Positions 13,360-24,348 of a DNA stretch of 64,000 nt are shown in pieces. How positions within the stretch are numbered: the stretch's first letter is position 1; each line of letters begins with the position of its first letter. Both the position numbers and the translations under genes were made by a program. The notes under the pieces are model-generated. The model had not been told where the DNA came from, did not search any database, and saw only the letters and a program-made list of their open reading frames with translations. The DNA comes from Edaphochlamys debaryana (taxonomy: Eukaryota > Chlorophyta > Chlorophyceae > Chlamydomonadales): positions 52,457 to 116,456 of the forward strand of contig JAEHOE010000218.1 in NCBI GenBank assembly GCA_016858145.1, given 5' to 3'.

Positions 13360-15673
13360 AGCGTTCGGGCCGCGAAGCGCGGCTAAGTGAAGGCTCGAGG
13401 CACGATGCCCAGCGTATCCCTTTCAGAAGCAAAGCGAATGGGAACAAGGTCGCTGGTGTCTATGTTCGAGTGTGCGGTGGTCGGAGTGCTGGCGAGTTGG
13501 TATACTGGGCCTCGTTTGAGCGCCAGCGCGCTGATGACGGCCGGCTCTCGTTGCCAGCACCCCCGCCGCCCGCAGGTGCGCAAGCCACAACGCGTCGCAT
13601 ACAAAGTGCTGAAGCGGACAAGCTGGACAAGCAGCTCACGCTGGTCACACCAACTTGACTCGAACCTTCGCAGGCGCCGGGCACGAACCCGTCAGAGGAC
13701 TCGACACCATCCTCGACGTGCACCAATGTGCGAAACGGAAACGGTCAGCAGATGCCTTGCCCGAACGTTTGAGCTCGCTCATACCAGTCCCCCCTTCCGC
13801 GCTGAAGTTGGTGGGCACAGCGTGCCTCGCAGCACAAAGTTCCGTGTCCATGGGCAAGCCTCTGCAACTGGCCCCGTAAGCCCCTGCATGCCCCACGCAC
13901 ACGATGGTTCCCGCACAAGCCCTCCGCACACTAGACGCGCAGCGCCTGACCTTTGCCACCATCCGCCCAACAGCCGTCCATCCTCTGCTCCATTGGCCCG
14001 CCCACCTTTCATCCTGGCCCTCATTGGCACCTCCGCACCGTACGCTACTGTCAATCCTCCGATCCAATGTGGCGTGCCCGCCTGCCCCCGACCATTGCCT
14101 CGCTCATGGAATAGTGTGACCCCGTTGTTATAACCCTTCTAGTCCACCGTCGCCTGGCGCAAACGAGTGCCTCAACTCGCAGGTGAAAGGCCCGGGTCCG
14201 AAACCCCAAACTCTCCCTCCGTCCTGGGCACAACCACCCCACCCGCGATCCGGTGCGTTGCGCAACGGGGTGTACGGGCACACGCTGCGAGAGGGCTCTC
14301 ACAGCGCTCCCGGCGTCTACAATGAGGTTACTAACTTACGCCAGACTCGCTCAAGGTTATAGCAGACAGCCGCGTGTGCGGGCATCAGTGTCCCCCACTC
14401 CACGCCAGCTAAGTATGTGTGGCAAAGTAGAAGTTCCCTCTCGCACGCGCAGCGAAGACAAGCTGCATCTACGGCCCGTCGGCCGATGACCCATGTGCTC
14501 AGCACACAACCCCGCCCCCAGCAGTGTAAAGAGTGACGCCACTCCTGGAATGAGGACAGCAGCGCAAGTATACCTCCGGTAGCACACCGCCCCATACCGC
14601 CGTGCCTGCCGTATCCTTACACCGAAGCCAGGCACCAACATGGGAGAGACTACCTCTCTTTGGCTATAACTGGATTCACATGACGGGGCCCAACACGGTC
14701 TGACAACCCATTGATAAGTTCATGGCTAATTCAGCTCATGGCCCAGGTAAGTCCATGACCGACCTAGTACGTTAGCTAGTACCGTGTAACCAACCTCACC
14801 CCCAAGACCAACAGGTAGCGGCAACAAGGTCCGCACCACACGCCCGCGCCTTTCAAGAACCCTGAAGACTGCCTGTAGGCTGGAACATAGCAGCGCTGTC
14901 GAAGCCCTCATCACCCGGCAACCTCAGAGCCCCATTTCACCAGCATAGTGGCGTGCTGCCGCTGCTTGCTTCTCCCAAAGCAGTCATTACCGTAAGACAA
15001 AGGAAGTCCCCCGAACCTAGCGCGCAGCACCTCTGCTGCAGGGCAGGTTCCATCCTCAAGAGGCCGAAGACGCAGGGAGCCTGCGGCGGGCCAGCAGCGC
15101 GCAACGCACCACCGGCAGCACCTCACTCCCAGTACTCATCACTCCTGCCCAGGTGTACGAGCCATGCCTGCTGGTGCAGGTCGCTCCCCCTTCACTCTGC
15201 CGAGCTTGGCGGCGACAGCACAGCCGCACTGCCACAAGCCCCGCGCCCTCGACGGTCTGCGCCGCGTGAACCGCCATGATCCGGCCGGCCGAGGCAGCCG
15301 AGGCACGCAGCCACCGCGAGACCTGGCCTCACGCTCCAATACTTTCATCAGGTTGCAGCCTCGCTCGTTCCAGTACCGCACGGCATGCGTATATAAAAGG
15401 CGCTAGCGCAAGGTGTTCCTCCCTCTTTCAGCTGAACTCCCACCCTGCGTCCAGCAACCGGTAGCACTATGCTACTCACTCCCTCTCTTTACTCGGGTCG
15501 GCCCATCGGGGGCAGACCAGTTGCCATGGTTTTGCCAACACCCACTGCTGGTCCGCAGGTTGCTGTTTGCGCCGCCCACGCGCCTCGCCCGCTGCTGCTC
15601 TCAAGCAGGGAAGCAGCGCTCCAGCTGCCTCGCCTCCCGCTGCGGGGTCCTCCCATCCCCGCCCCGCCGCCGC
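13360..15673. other. Intergenic, 2.3 kb
   Basis: Lies between the 5' end of zinc-module gene 2 and the 3' end of the Q-rich gene, both on the minus strand. Apart from a TATA-like site at 15390-15400, I see no supported gene. The open frames here lack recognisable domains. Confidence 0.45.
15390..15400 (+). promoter_or_regulatory. TATA-like sequence (plus strand)
   Basis: The sequence TATATAAAAGG is a good TATA-box match in an otherwise GC-rich intergenic region. No convincing plus-strand gene follows it. Transcription from here would run antisense into the 3' end of the Q-rich gene, so it may drive a non-coding antisense transcript or may be fortuitous. Confidence 0.25.
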
Positions 15674-18600
15674 TCAGCGCTGGCGGGGCAGGGGCAGGGG
15701 GAAGTCAGGGTCGCCGGCCAGGGGGGGCATGGCGGAGGAGGGCGTGATCTGGAACTCGGCCAGCAGCTGGCACGCACGGGCGAGAGGGAGCGAGGGTGGC
15801 GAATGCAATAATTGAGGGGCAAGGGTGACAGTGCAGTTTGTTGACACGCGGCTCAGCTGTGTGGGGTGGGATGGGGCATGTCCTGCTCAGGGCACGTGAC
15901 GCGCAGGCGCCGGGACTACTACGAAGAGTTGCGGTTCGGGCCCAAGCGCACCCCGGCTTACGTCCTGCTCCATCATCTCCGAGTCCTGGATGGCGCCGGG
16001 GTCCGCCTCCCCCACCACCATGAGCTGGGGCAGGTAACCGCTGCCGCCTCTGCCCCCGCCTCCACCCTCGTCCCCGGCGTGATCCCCGCTGGCGCCCGTC
16101 CCGCTGCTGCTGCCCCCGCGCTCGCCGCTGGAGCCTCCGCCCCCGCCGCCAAGGCCATGGCGGAGGGAGATGGGCGGCCCGCTGCTGCCACTGCCCGTCG
16201 ACGGAGCCCCCTCGCCTCCGGTTGCGGCGGCGAGGGTGCCGTCCCGCTGCTGATGCCGCCGCTCCTCTGCCGACGGCGCATGGAACTCGTGCGGCTGCAG
16301 CGGCGCGAATTGAGGCTGCTGCTGCTGCGCCATGGCGGGCTGGCTGAAGTTGGGGGTCGGAGGTGCGGGGCTGGGCCTGGGCTGGGCCTGGGCCTGGGCC
16401 TGGGCCGCCTCCAGGGGGCTGCCTCCGGCGCCTCCGCTCCTTCCTGGCGGAGACATGAGACCTGCGCCCGCGCCCGCACCCCCGCCCATGCCCCCGCCCA
16501 TGCCCAAGCCCACGCTCGGCCAGCGCCCCAGCGGCCCTCCGCCCGCTCCCGGGCCGCCCATGCCGGGACCCGGTGGCGGCTGCGTGTGGCTCGAGGGGGT
16601 GGGCACGCCGCTGCTGGGGCAGCTGCCGTGGCCCAGCGTGAGGCCCTGCAGGCCCAGGCCGCTGCTGCCCCCCGCCACGGACCCGTACGGCGAGGGCAGG
16701 GGCCCGCTGGCGCCGTACTGGGAGGGGCTCGGGTCGGGCGTGCTGGCGATGCTGCCCGAAGCCAGGCTCAGGGGTGGGGGCCGCATGGCGTGCAGGGCGG
16801 CCTTCCGGTGCGCTTGGAGCACCGCCGAGCGGCTGTGGGGCGGGAGCTCATGGGAGCCGTACCCAGAGGTCCGGCCGCTGCCCTGGCCCTGCAGGGGAGA
16901 CTGCGAGGCAGAGGGCTGCTGCAAGGGCCTGCCATGGCCCGTCGGCTGCCCTAGCGCGCTGGCGGCGGCGGCGGCGGCAGCGATGCCGGCGGCGCCGGCA
17001 AAGCTGCTGCCGTACGGCAGACCTTGCATGCCTGCTACACCGTGCTGTCCGAAGGATCCAGGCCCAGGCCCAGGCCCAGATCCAGCTCGGACCTGGTCGC
17101 CCGCACTCCAGCTTCCTCGTACATTGCCCCCCAGAACCGCGGTGGAAGCAGCCACGGTCGCGTTCAAAAGGCCGGACAGCCCCGCGCCCTCCCCCGCCGC
17201 CCAGCTGCCACGCAGGCTCGATGGGTCAACGGGGGGTTGCATGGCACCGCCAGCCATTAGCGGCTGGGAGGGGCTGTGCAGCGGGACGGCGGCGGGTGCA
17301 AAAGAGCGGGCTTGCGTGTCATCCTTCCCGTCTGAGGGCAGCTGAAGCCGTGTTGGCAACGTGAAGTTGCGCAGGAAGGACCGAGACGGCTGCTGAGGCT
17401 GCTGTTGCGTGCTGGCGGGTCCCCCGCCGGCGCTGACGAACGCAGCGCTTTGAGGGCCGGGCGCTGCCTGCTCGGGGGCTGCTCCCAGGGTGCGGCTGCG
17501 GGCCAAGGCAGGGGAGGCCCCGGCGGAAAGCTGTGCATGGGAACGGCAGGGCAGGATGTTAAGCACAGCGACCGGAGTGTTCGGAACCTTAAGCCGAGTT
17601 TCCAGCAGCCTCGATACATGTGGAAACCCTTGTCCCCTTCTCGCCCACCTGGAAAGGCTCGGCACCGCTATCCGTCGGCCCCGCTGCGCGCCAGCCGTCC
17701 TGCGGCGCCCACGCTTGCTGCTGCTGCTCTTGAGCCAGCTGCAGCTGTTGGCGTTGCTGTTGGTGTTGGTGTTGCAGCTGTTGCAGCTGTTGCTGCTGCT
17801 GCTGCTGTTGCTGTTGCAGCTGTTGCTGCTGCTGGTGGTGGTGCTGTTGCGCCTGCTGCTGCCTCAGCCGCACCTGCTGCTCCTGGATCTGCTGCAGCTG
17901 CAAGCTCACGTGCTGGTGCTGGGCCTGCAGCTGCTGCTGGTGTTGGGCCAGCATGAGAGCCTGCTCGTCCAGGCTCAGAACAGACGCCGCTGCGGGGGCC
18001 GGCACGGGCGGCAGCACGGGCGCCGGGGGTGGTAGCGGGGGGGACCGCGCCGCCTCTCCGCGGCCCCCGTCGTTCCCCGCGGGTGCGAGCTCGAAGGCCC
18101 TGCCCCGCACGCCCCGAGGCTGCGGCGTGTCCTGTGGGCGGGTGAGCGGGCGAGGTGCAAGAGACAGATCTTAGTGACGTTGCTCCTGACCTGCTGCCCA
18201 CTCTCACGCTCGGCCCAGGAGAGCATGCACAAGTGCCTGAGAACGTGCCAGAGATCAGATGAGATGCTCATGCTCACCTCGAGCGGCGAGATGAGCTCCG
18301 GCCAGGCCTCGTGCAGGAGCGACATGGGGTTGGCGGCGCTACGCAGGCGGTCCAGCGGGATCAGCGGCTCGTCGGCACCGCCAGCGCCGCCGCCGCCAGC
18401 GCCGCCGGGATGGGCCACGCCGGGTCCTCCGCCGCCGCCGCACAATGCGTCAGCATCCATCATGTCCTGCACGAGGGGCAGCACGTGGCGCATGTGTACG
18501 GCAATGTCTGCACATGACCGGCACGGATCAAGGTCCAGATACCACGAGGGGGTTACGCGCGTGGGGGTGCTCCTAAGGAGGGGGAAGGGGCGGTGAACGG

Positions 18601-21061
18601 AAGGGCCGCGGCAGCGACGGCTCGTGCGTGCATGGGCGGCTCACTGGCGGGGGCTGAGTAGCTAGGGAGCAGCACTGCTGCCGTCACAGTGCAGCAAGCA
18701 AGGGGATGGCGTGCATGCGCGCAGCTCACCTGCCCTCCCGAGGCGCTCCGACTGTCGGCCGCCCGCTCGTTGATGCTGGGGAGCCCGGGCTGCATGGACA
18801 GCAGCCGGAAGCTGGCGGGCCGGGCAGCCATGGGCGGGGGACCCGGGGGAGGCGCGGGCGCCACGGGCCGCATGCCCCCCGCCCCCTGGAACCCATGCAG
18901 CGAGGGCCCCGGACCAGCCGAGGGCCCACCGGCCCTCGCGCCGCCGCCAAACGCATCGTCCATCAGCGCATCCAGCGACGGAGGCATCACTTCGCCCAGG
19001 CCCCCCGCCAGCGACGTCTCTCCCGGCGGGCTGCGGGGAGTGCCCCCGGGGCCGGAGCCCATGCTGTCCGGCTGGCTCGTCCTGCCGTACCCTGACAGAT
19101 CAGGCAAGGATCCCGGTGCCGTGGGGTGGAGCCCGGCTGCACTCTGGCCGAGCTGCCACTGCGCCGCCGCGGCCGCCGGAGAGCTGACCGTCCGCAGGAA
19201 GGCGCGCTGGTGCACGTGGCGGTCAGACATGAACGCGGGGAAGGCGGCGGGCTGTCCAGCAGCACCTGGGAGCATGTGCGCATCGTACTGGTTGCCCCCC
19301 AACGAGGCACCGGACAGGAACGGGTCGGCACCGGCGCAGGCCCCTGCCAGGAGGGAGTGAACGGGCGTGGGCCCGCCGCCGCCCAGCATGAGGTGTGGGG
19401 TGGTCGGCAGCGTAAAGCTCCCGGCCTGCAGGTCCGGCGGCGCCAGCATCACATCCTCCGAGACCAGGCGGGGCAGCGGCGCGCTGTTGGGCCCCGATCC
19501 CGCCGGCTCGGCCGCCGCTGCCGCCCCCACCGCTCCGGGCACACTCGTGCCCGCGGCCCCGCTGGCGGCGGCGGCCGTTCCCGACGGAGCCCAGTAGCCG
19601 CCCGGCTCTCCCGCCAGCGCCGCGCCCGCCGCCGAAGCCGTGTACGGGAAGTACGGAAACAGGCTGTCGATGCTGTTGGGCCGATGCTCGCCGCCCGGGC
19701 CTGTGTGGTTGGCCGTTCCATCCGTTGGGGCCAACCGCTGCGCCAGGACGTACGCGGTGCGGGACTGCATCCCCGTGCCCCGCGGCAGCTGCAACGTCAG
19801 CAGCTGGTCGCTCAGGAACGGCTGCTGCCCGGGCCCGGCAGTGAGGGCGAGCGAGCCGCTGCCGAGCCCGCCAAAACCGTCCGTGTGGCGGAGAAGGCTG
19901 GTAGCGTCACCAAAGGCGTCCGCGAGGCCGATGGCGGCAGGGAGGCCGCACGCCCCCCCAGTGGTGGAGCCCGCCCCAGACTCGCTGGTGCAGGGGGTCT
20001 CGTTCCGCTTGCTGGGCCGCGGCTGGCTCTCGGGTGCGGCCCGCCCCTTGCTGGGGTACGCCGCGTCCCGGGTCCCCGCCGCCTCGCGCCCGCCGGGAGC
20101 CGAATCGTCGGAGGGACCTCGCCGTCTGCGCGCTCCGGTGGCCCGTCCCGAAGGCGCCGCCCGCTGCTGCGAGGGCTGTGCGCGGCCAGCCCCTGTACGG
20201 GCACACGGGTTACCATGTTGTGCGCGCGGTGGGAGGGCAGCAGCGTGGCGTGAGACGCTGCAGGAACCGATCGGAGGCAATGACACGTGGCCAGCCGGCA
20301 GGACCTGCCCCTGTCCTTCGAGCTCCTCGTCCTGTCCAAGCAAGCCGCTCGAGCTCCTCATCTGCTTACCCGGGGGCCCTCTCTGGCTCGCTGCTGCTGC
20401 TGCTGCTCCGCTTGCGAGTAGGTCCTCCTTCAGTTGCGTCGAGCGAGCGCCCATCGCCGAGAAGTATTGCTCCTACATGAGCGGCGCCGGGCGGGGCAGG
20501 AGGGGGGGCGGGAGGCGTCGGGGCTCCAAGCAACCATAGAGACAGGTGAATGGGGAGGCTGGGTGGGCTGGGGTTCGTGGCCCCCGCCCGGGGGGTGCGC
20601 AGCTTACCGCGGACTCCGACAACGCGAACACGTCCCGTTCGAGCCGCTCCACTGCGTCCTGTAACTCAGCTCTGCCGACTGTGCCGACCTTCCCCTCCAG
20701 CTCGTCGGTGCTTTACGTCGAGGGGCGGCGGGAGGGAGCGGCCGGGGGTCGGGAGCACCGGGTCACGCATTGAAGGCAGGGCCCAAGGGGTAGGTCTTGT
20801 AACGAGCACGCGGAGGGTGGGCCCGCAACGCCCGACGAGGGTGCGCGCGAGTAATTGGCAAGTGGCTCTAGTAATATTTCAGAGTCGCCATGCTCTGTTC
20901 GCTAGCTGCGGCACTCGCGAGCTGCTGCGGGTGCCTGACGCGAGAGACCCGAAGCCAGCAACCGCGAAGTACATGCCACTTCAAGCTCCCCTCACTTACA
21001 TCTTCTGCACGAGCAGTACACGGCGGCTCGCAGTGAGCAACTGGTGCAGGCCGGAAGACAT
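15674..21061 (-). CDS. Large Q/P/G-rich low-complexity protein (1,432 aa), function unknown
   Basis: Eight exons close in one frame: 21061-21000, 20710-20608, 20472-18730, 18572-18557 (16 nt), 18507-18278, 18131-17649, 17530-15962, 15766-15674. The N-terminus (about residues 15-100) is the most ordered part and looks helical or coiled-coil (AELQDAVERLERDVFALSES, then EQYFSAMGARSTQLKEDLL). A second ordered stretch, about residues 640-718, contains VHMRHVLPLVQDMMDADAL and DRLRSAANPMSLLHEAWPEL. Residues 719-879 hold a long Gln/His tract. The rest is Gly/Pro/Ser-rich and the protein ends with LLAEFQITPSSAMPPLAG. The composition resembles transcriptional co-regulators (Mediator-like or other Q-rich factors), but I recognise no named family. 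The short exon 4 is the least certain junction. The gene sits at the centre of the inverted duplication and has no second copy in the window. Confidence 0.65.
17712..17957 (-). repeat. CAG/CTG-rich tract encoding poly-Gln/His
   Basis: Trinucleotide-rich tract inside exon 6 of the Q-rich gene. It encodes runs such as QLQQQQQQQQQQLQQLQ with interspersed His. Likely length-polymorphic, and a candidate prion-like or activation segment. Confidence 0.85.
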
Positions 21062-24000
21062 CCTGCCTGGCTTGCCCAGCGGAGGACTTCGTCCGGCCTG
21101 CGCCACCAGCGAGCTACCGCCAGCTCAGGAATGCGGCGTCCTGTTGCTCATCGCATGGTCGTCCGGTTTGCTGGAGAACTAAGGGTGCATGCAGCCGCGA
21201 AAGGAGCCAGCTGGAACTGCTGTCGCCCGGCACTCGCCGGCAGTTAACGAGTTATTTTAGGATGGACTATGTGATGTGGAAGACGACGCTATTGTGGCGA
21301 CGGGTTTTGCGCCCAGCGATCACCATCCGGTTGACGGATAGCCCTGGGGGCTGCATGGCCCTCTTCATATTAGCCCTCTATTCAGCTAAATGCATAGCAT
21401 CATTATGGAGAGGTGTCTGACCAGACTCAGCCCCAGCGAGGCAGGATACGCCTGCCTACGCAGTTGCTTGGTACACGCGCACTCGCGCACAGCAGCACAG
21501 GGCAGCATATACGCGCGAGAAACAGATTGCCTTTCTGACGGGGCGGGGCAGCAGGACCGACGTCGGCGCAAAAAAGTGCGCGGTCCGTGCACCTGCCTGC
21601 CTCCAGGCGCCTGCCCCGCCCGCCCTGCCCCCGCTACCCCCGCCCAGGACGCGGTGTTCGAATGAAGTGCAGACCTACCCGGCGCCGCGGAAGAGCCGGT
21701 TCCGACGGCCGCGGTGTATGTATATATGGACCTTCGCAGCGGCCACTGCCGTGGCTGCTGGCTCGATGGATGTTGAAGGACGGACCGGCCGCCGCCGGCG
21801 CGGTGGTGAGGTAGTCCCGGTCGATCCAGCCGTACAACCGGCCGTGCACGTACTGCTGTACGGCAGCGATGCGCTCGCGGCTGCGGCGCGGTACGGCCCA
21901 GACGTACAGCTGCACGGTACGGAACTAACGGAACCACATGCGCTGCCGTGGTACTAGTGGTACACCTGCGTGCCTAGCGTGCCCGCCGGCCTGCGTGCTG
22001 AAGCGGCGCGGCGGCACCACGCGCATGGCGTAGTCAGTGGCGCACCTACCCTTGCCTGAGTGGGGGGTGCCCCAGGTACGTTCCTTGAGGTGAGACTGGG
22101 CCCGCCAGCACGGGCCCGGGGCTGCTGCAGCAGCTGGGAGCTGGGATCTAGAGAAACCGGCGGCACGCCACGCAGCAGGGGCGGAGCGTGGCATGCATTT
22201 TTGTAGAACCCAACAGTTTACTTGCTTGCACAAAGGCAGGCCCTGTTGGAACTGCTGTTCAAGCGCTACAAGCGCACGCCGACCGGTAACGGGCGGTACC
22301 GCAACGTTGTAAACTGTGAGTACGTGCTCCGCAACCAGCTCTCAGGAAACCGGCCTCGTTCTGCTGCCGTAGATTTTTGTTCCTGCCTCGTTTTGGGCTG
22401 AGCCCCCGGCGCGTAGCGCCTGGCGCGGAGCGCCAGCCGGGGTGCTCAGCCCTCCGGTATTACGGGGTTGCGAAGGCCCCTAACTTATGGCGGCGTGGGT
22501 TCAGTCCGTGCGCTGTGGGACGTAGTGCTTGATGATTGCGCGGCCCCGCCCAGTGCTGCTGGGTGCTTCTGCGTTGTGGGGTGGGGGGTCTCTTGCTTGC
22601 GCTACCTGCCTAGGACACCTGCGGCACTGGTCCCCGCAACGAAGCCCATCAATTCACCCTGCTCTGCTGCTTCCCACGCGCAGCCAATGATGTATATATG
22701 CTCTGCGTGGCTGCGTTATCTTACCTTACCGCTTTACTATCGGCGGCGGCGTCTGGCTGGCGGAGGCGGCTATGGTCGTCCGGCCGGCTAGCATGTATGT
22801 ATGGTCGTCGTCATTGTTTACTAGACAGGGCCCGCCGCGGCGGCGCCTTGCACTCACGTGAGAGGAGCGAGCAGGTAGGACCAGGCGCGGGGGCAGGCCT
22901 GGTGTGAATGGCTGCTCGATTGAGCCGATGGAAGCGTACCCGCCGGCTCCCGCAGTGTGGGCGGGTGGGTGTGGATGGGCCCCGGGCCCATGCAGGGGGC
23001 GGATGACGGCCCTCCGGATAAACTAGACAGACGCATGCAGCAGCCCGGATGACCCCGGAGGATCGTCTCAATCTAGATGGCGGCAGCCTCCATCAGGGCC
23101 TCAGCCGTGAGGCGCGGGACCGCCCCTGCCGCCCATTACTGCTGCACCTGTACGCACCGCCAGGCGCGTGCGGCAGAGTTTGCCACTTGCCAGCCATGGC
23201 ATGATGTACTAGATGTACCGCATGTCCGCATCTGCTGGTGATGTGGCTTGGACGGCGTGGTGCCCACCGTGGAGAACTTGTGCGATGGATGGCTGGGCCG
23301 TGATATTGTAAATATAGTCCGCGTACAGAGGACAGGACTACAGGATTATTATTCTGCGCAGAATGGCGGGCCTTGCTTGCAGCAGACGGAGGCAGGGGGG
23401 CGGCATTTCGAGCGCTGTGTCGCTGTCACAGAGGTGGCCGGGCTAAGCTGTGTGAGGCAGCAGCTGGCGAGTGTCCCTAGTGCTGGATGGGCGCTGGGCG
23501 TTGTCTATTCAGGGCCTGTGTGGGCGGTGCCGGACCCTACCGGCGCTTCGTTCCGGCTGTCGCCACCCTCTGGGGCGCTCCTCTCCGTTTGTCTCATCTT
23601 GATGGGCGAGAGGAGACAGGGCGGTGAGTGGCAGCTGCTTGGCAGGGCCGGGGGAACAGGGCCGGGCTTTCCATTTGGGCGGACGTGTGCAGGAGGCTCC
23701 TCGAATGTGCCCAGGCCAGGTGAGGACGGAGGACTGTGAGGAGCATGCGCGGCTGTACAGCCCAGGGCACGCCGGACTGTGACAGAATTGAGAGTATCTG
23801 GGGCTCGAGGCACGTCTTGCAATACGGTATGAGGTCAGGCTGGTGCAGGCAGGTGTGGCTGGGGCCTGGGGGGCTTTAACCCCTAGTCGCCCCTAGCGCG
23901 TGCTCAAGCTTACTTTGCGCCAGGCGCATGCTATCCTAGCCATTCCCAGCCCAGGTTCCGCCCAGCTTGTTTTTGCCATGCAACCAAGCCGCAGCGCAGA

Positions 24001-24348
24001 ACCTTGGACAGGAGTGCGGGTCCTGGTCGGCGGGTTGGCGGGGCTGATTGGGCGGGATCGCCAGCGTGCCGTGCCGGCCCATGGTTCGCGCGAAGACCGG
24101 CGTCGCGGTCTAAAGCGCCCTTGTCTTACCTGCGTGCACAACCTCTCCCGGCTTCTAGAGCTCGCGCTCCAAAGCGCTTCTAGCGATGCCTCAGCTTTGA
24201 AGTGCACCTCAGTCGCGCTGCCTCCCAGCTCTGCCCCCGCCTGCATTACTCCTCCTCAAGTCGAGTAACAAGCAGCGGGCGTTCCGGCACGTACCGGCGC
24301 GAGGCTGCACGCACACCGACATCGCGCTGGCTGGTCGCTCTTCCTCGA
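21062..24348. other. Divergent intergenic region, 3.3 kb
   Basis: Separates the Q-rich gene (minus) from zinc-module gene 3 (plus), so it should hold both promoters. It contains a GC-rich hairpin (22395-22452) and scattered TATATA-like sites near 21718-21728 and 22690-22700. Open frames such as the minus-strand one at 21634-21915 have no recognisable domain. This is the centre of symmetry of the inverted gene arrangement. Confidence 0.5.
22395..22452. repeat. 58-nt GC-rich inverted repeat (hairpin)
   Basis: GGGCTGAGC at the left pairs with GCTCAGCCC at the right, and the inner CCCCGGC pairs with GCCGGGG; a third helix is possible between GCGCC and GGCGC. It could be a terminator-like structure, a small non-autonomous repeat or a recombination relic. 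Confidence 0.75.

Noticed and set aside
16332..17345. Long plus-strand Pro/Gly/Ala-rich frames opposite the Q-rich gene
   Set aside because: Antisense of low-complexity coding exons. The minus-strand exon chain closes in one frame and the plus-strand frames do not.
21634..21915. Minus-strand frame beginning MQLYVWAVPRRS as an extra exon of the Q-rich gene
   Set aside because: The chain already begins with an ATG exon at 21061 in consistent phase. No link or domain supports an upstream exon.
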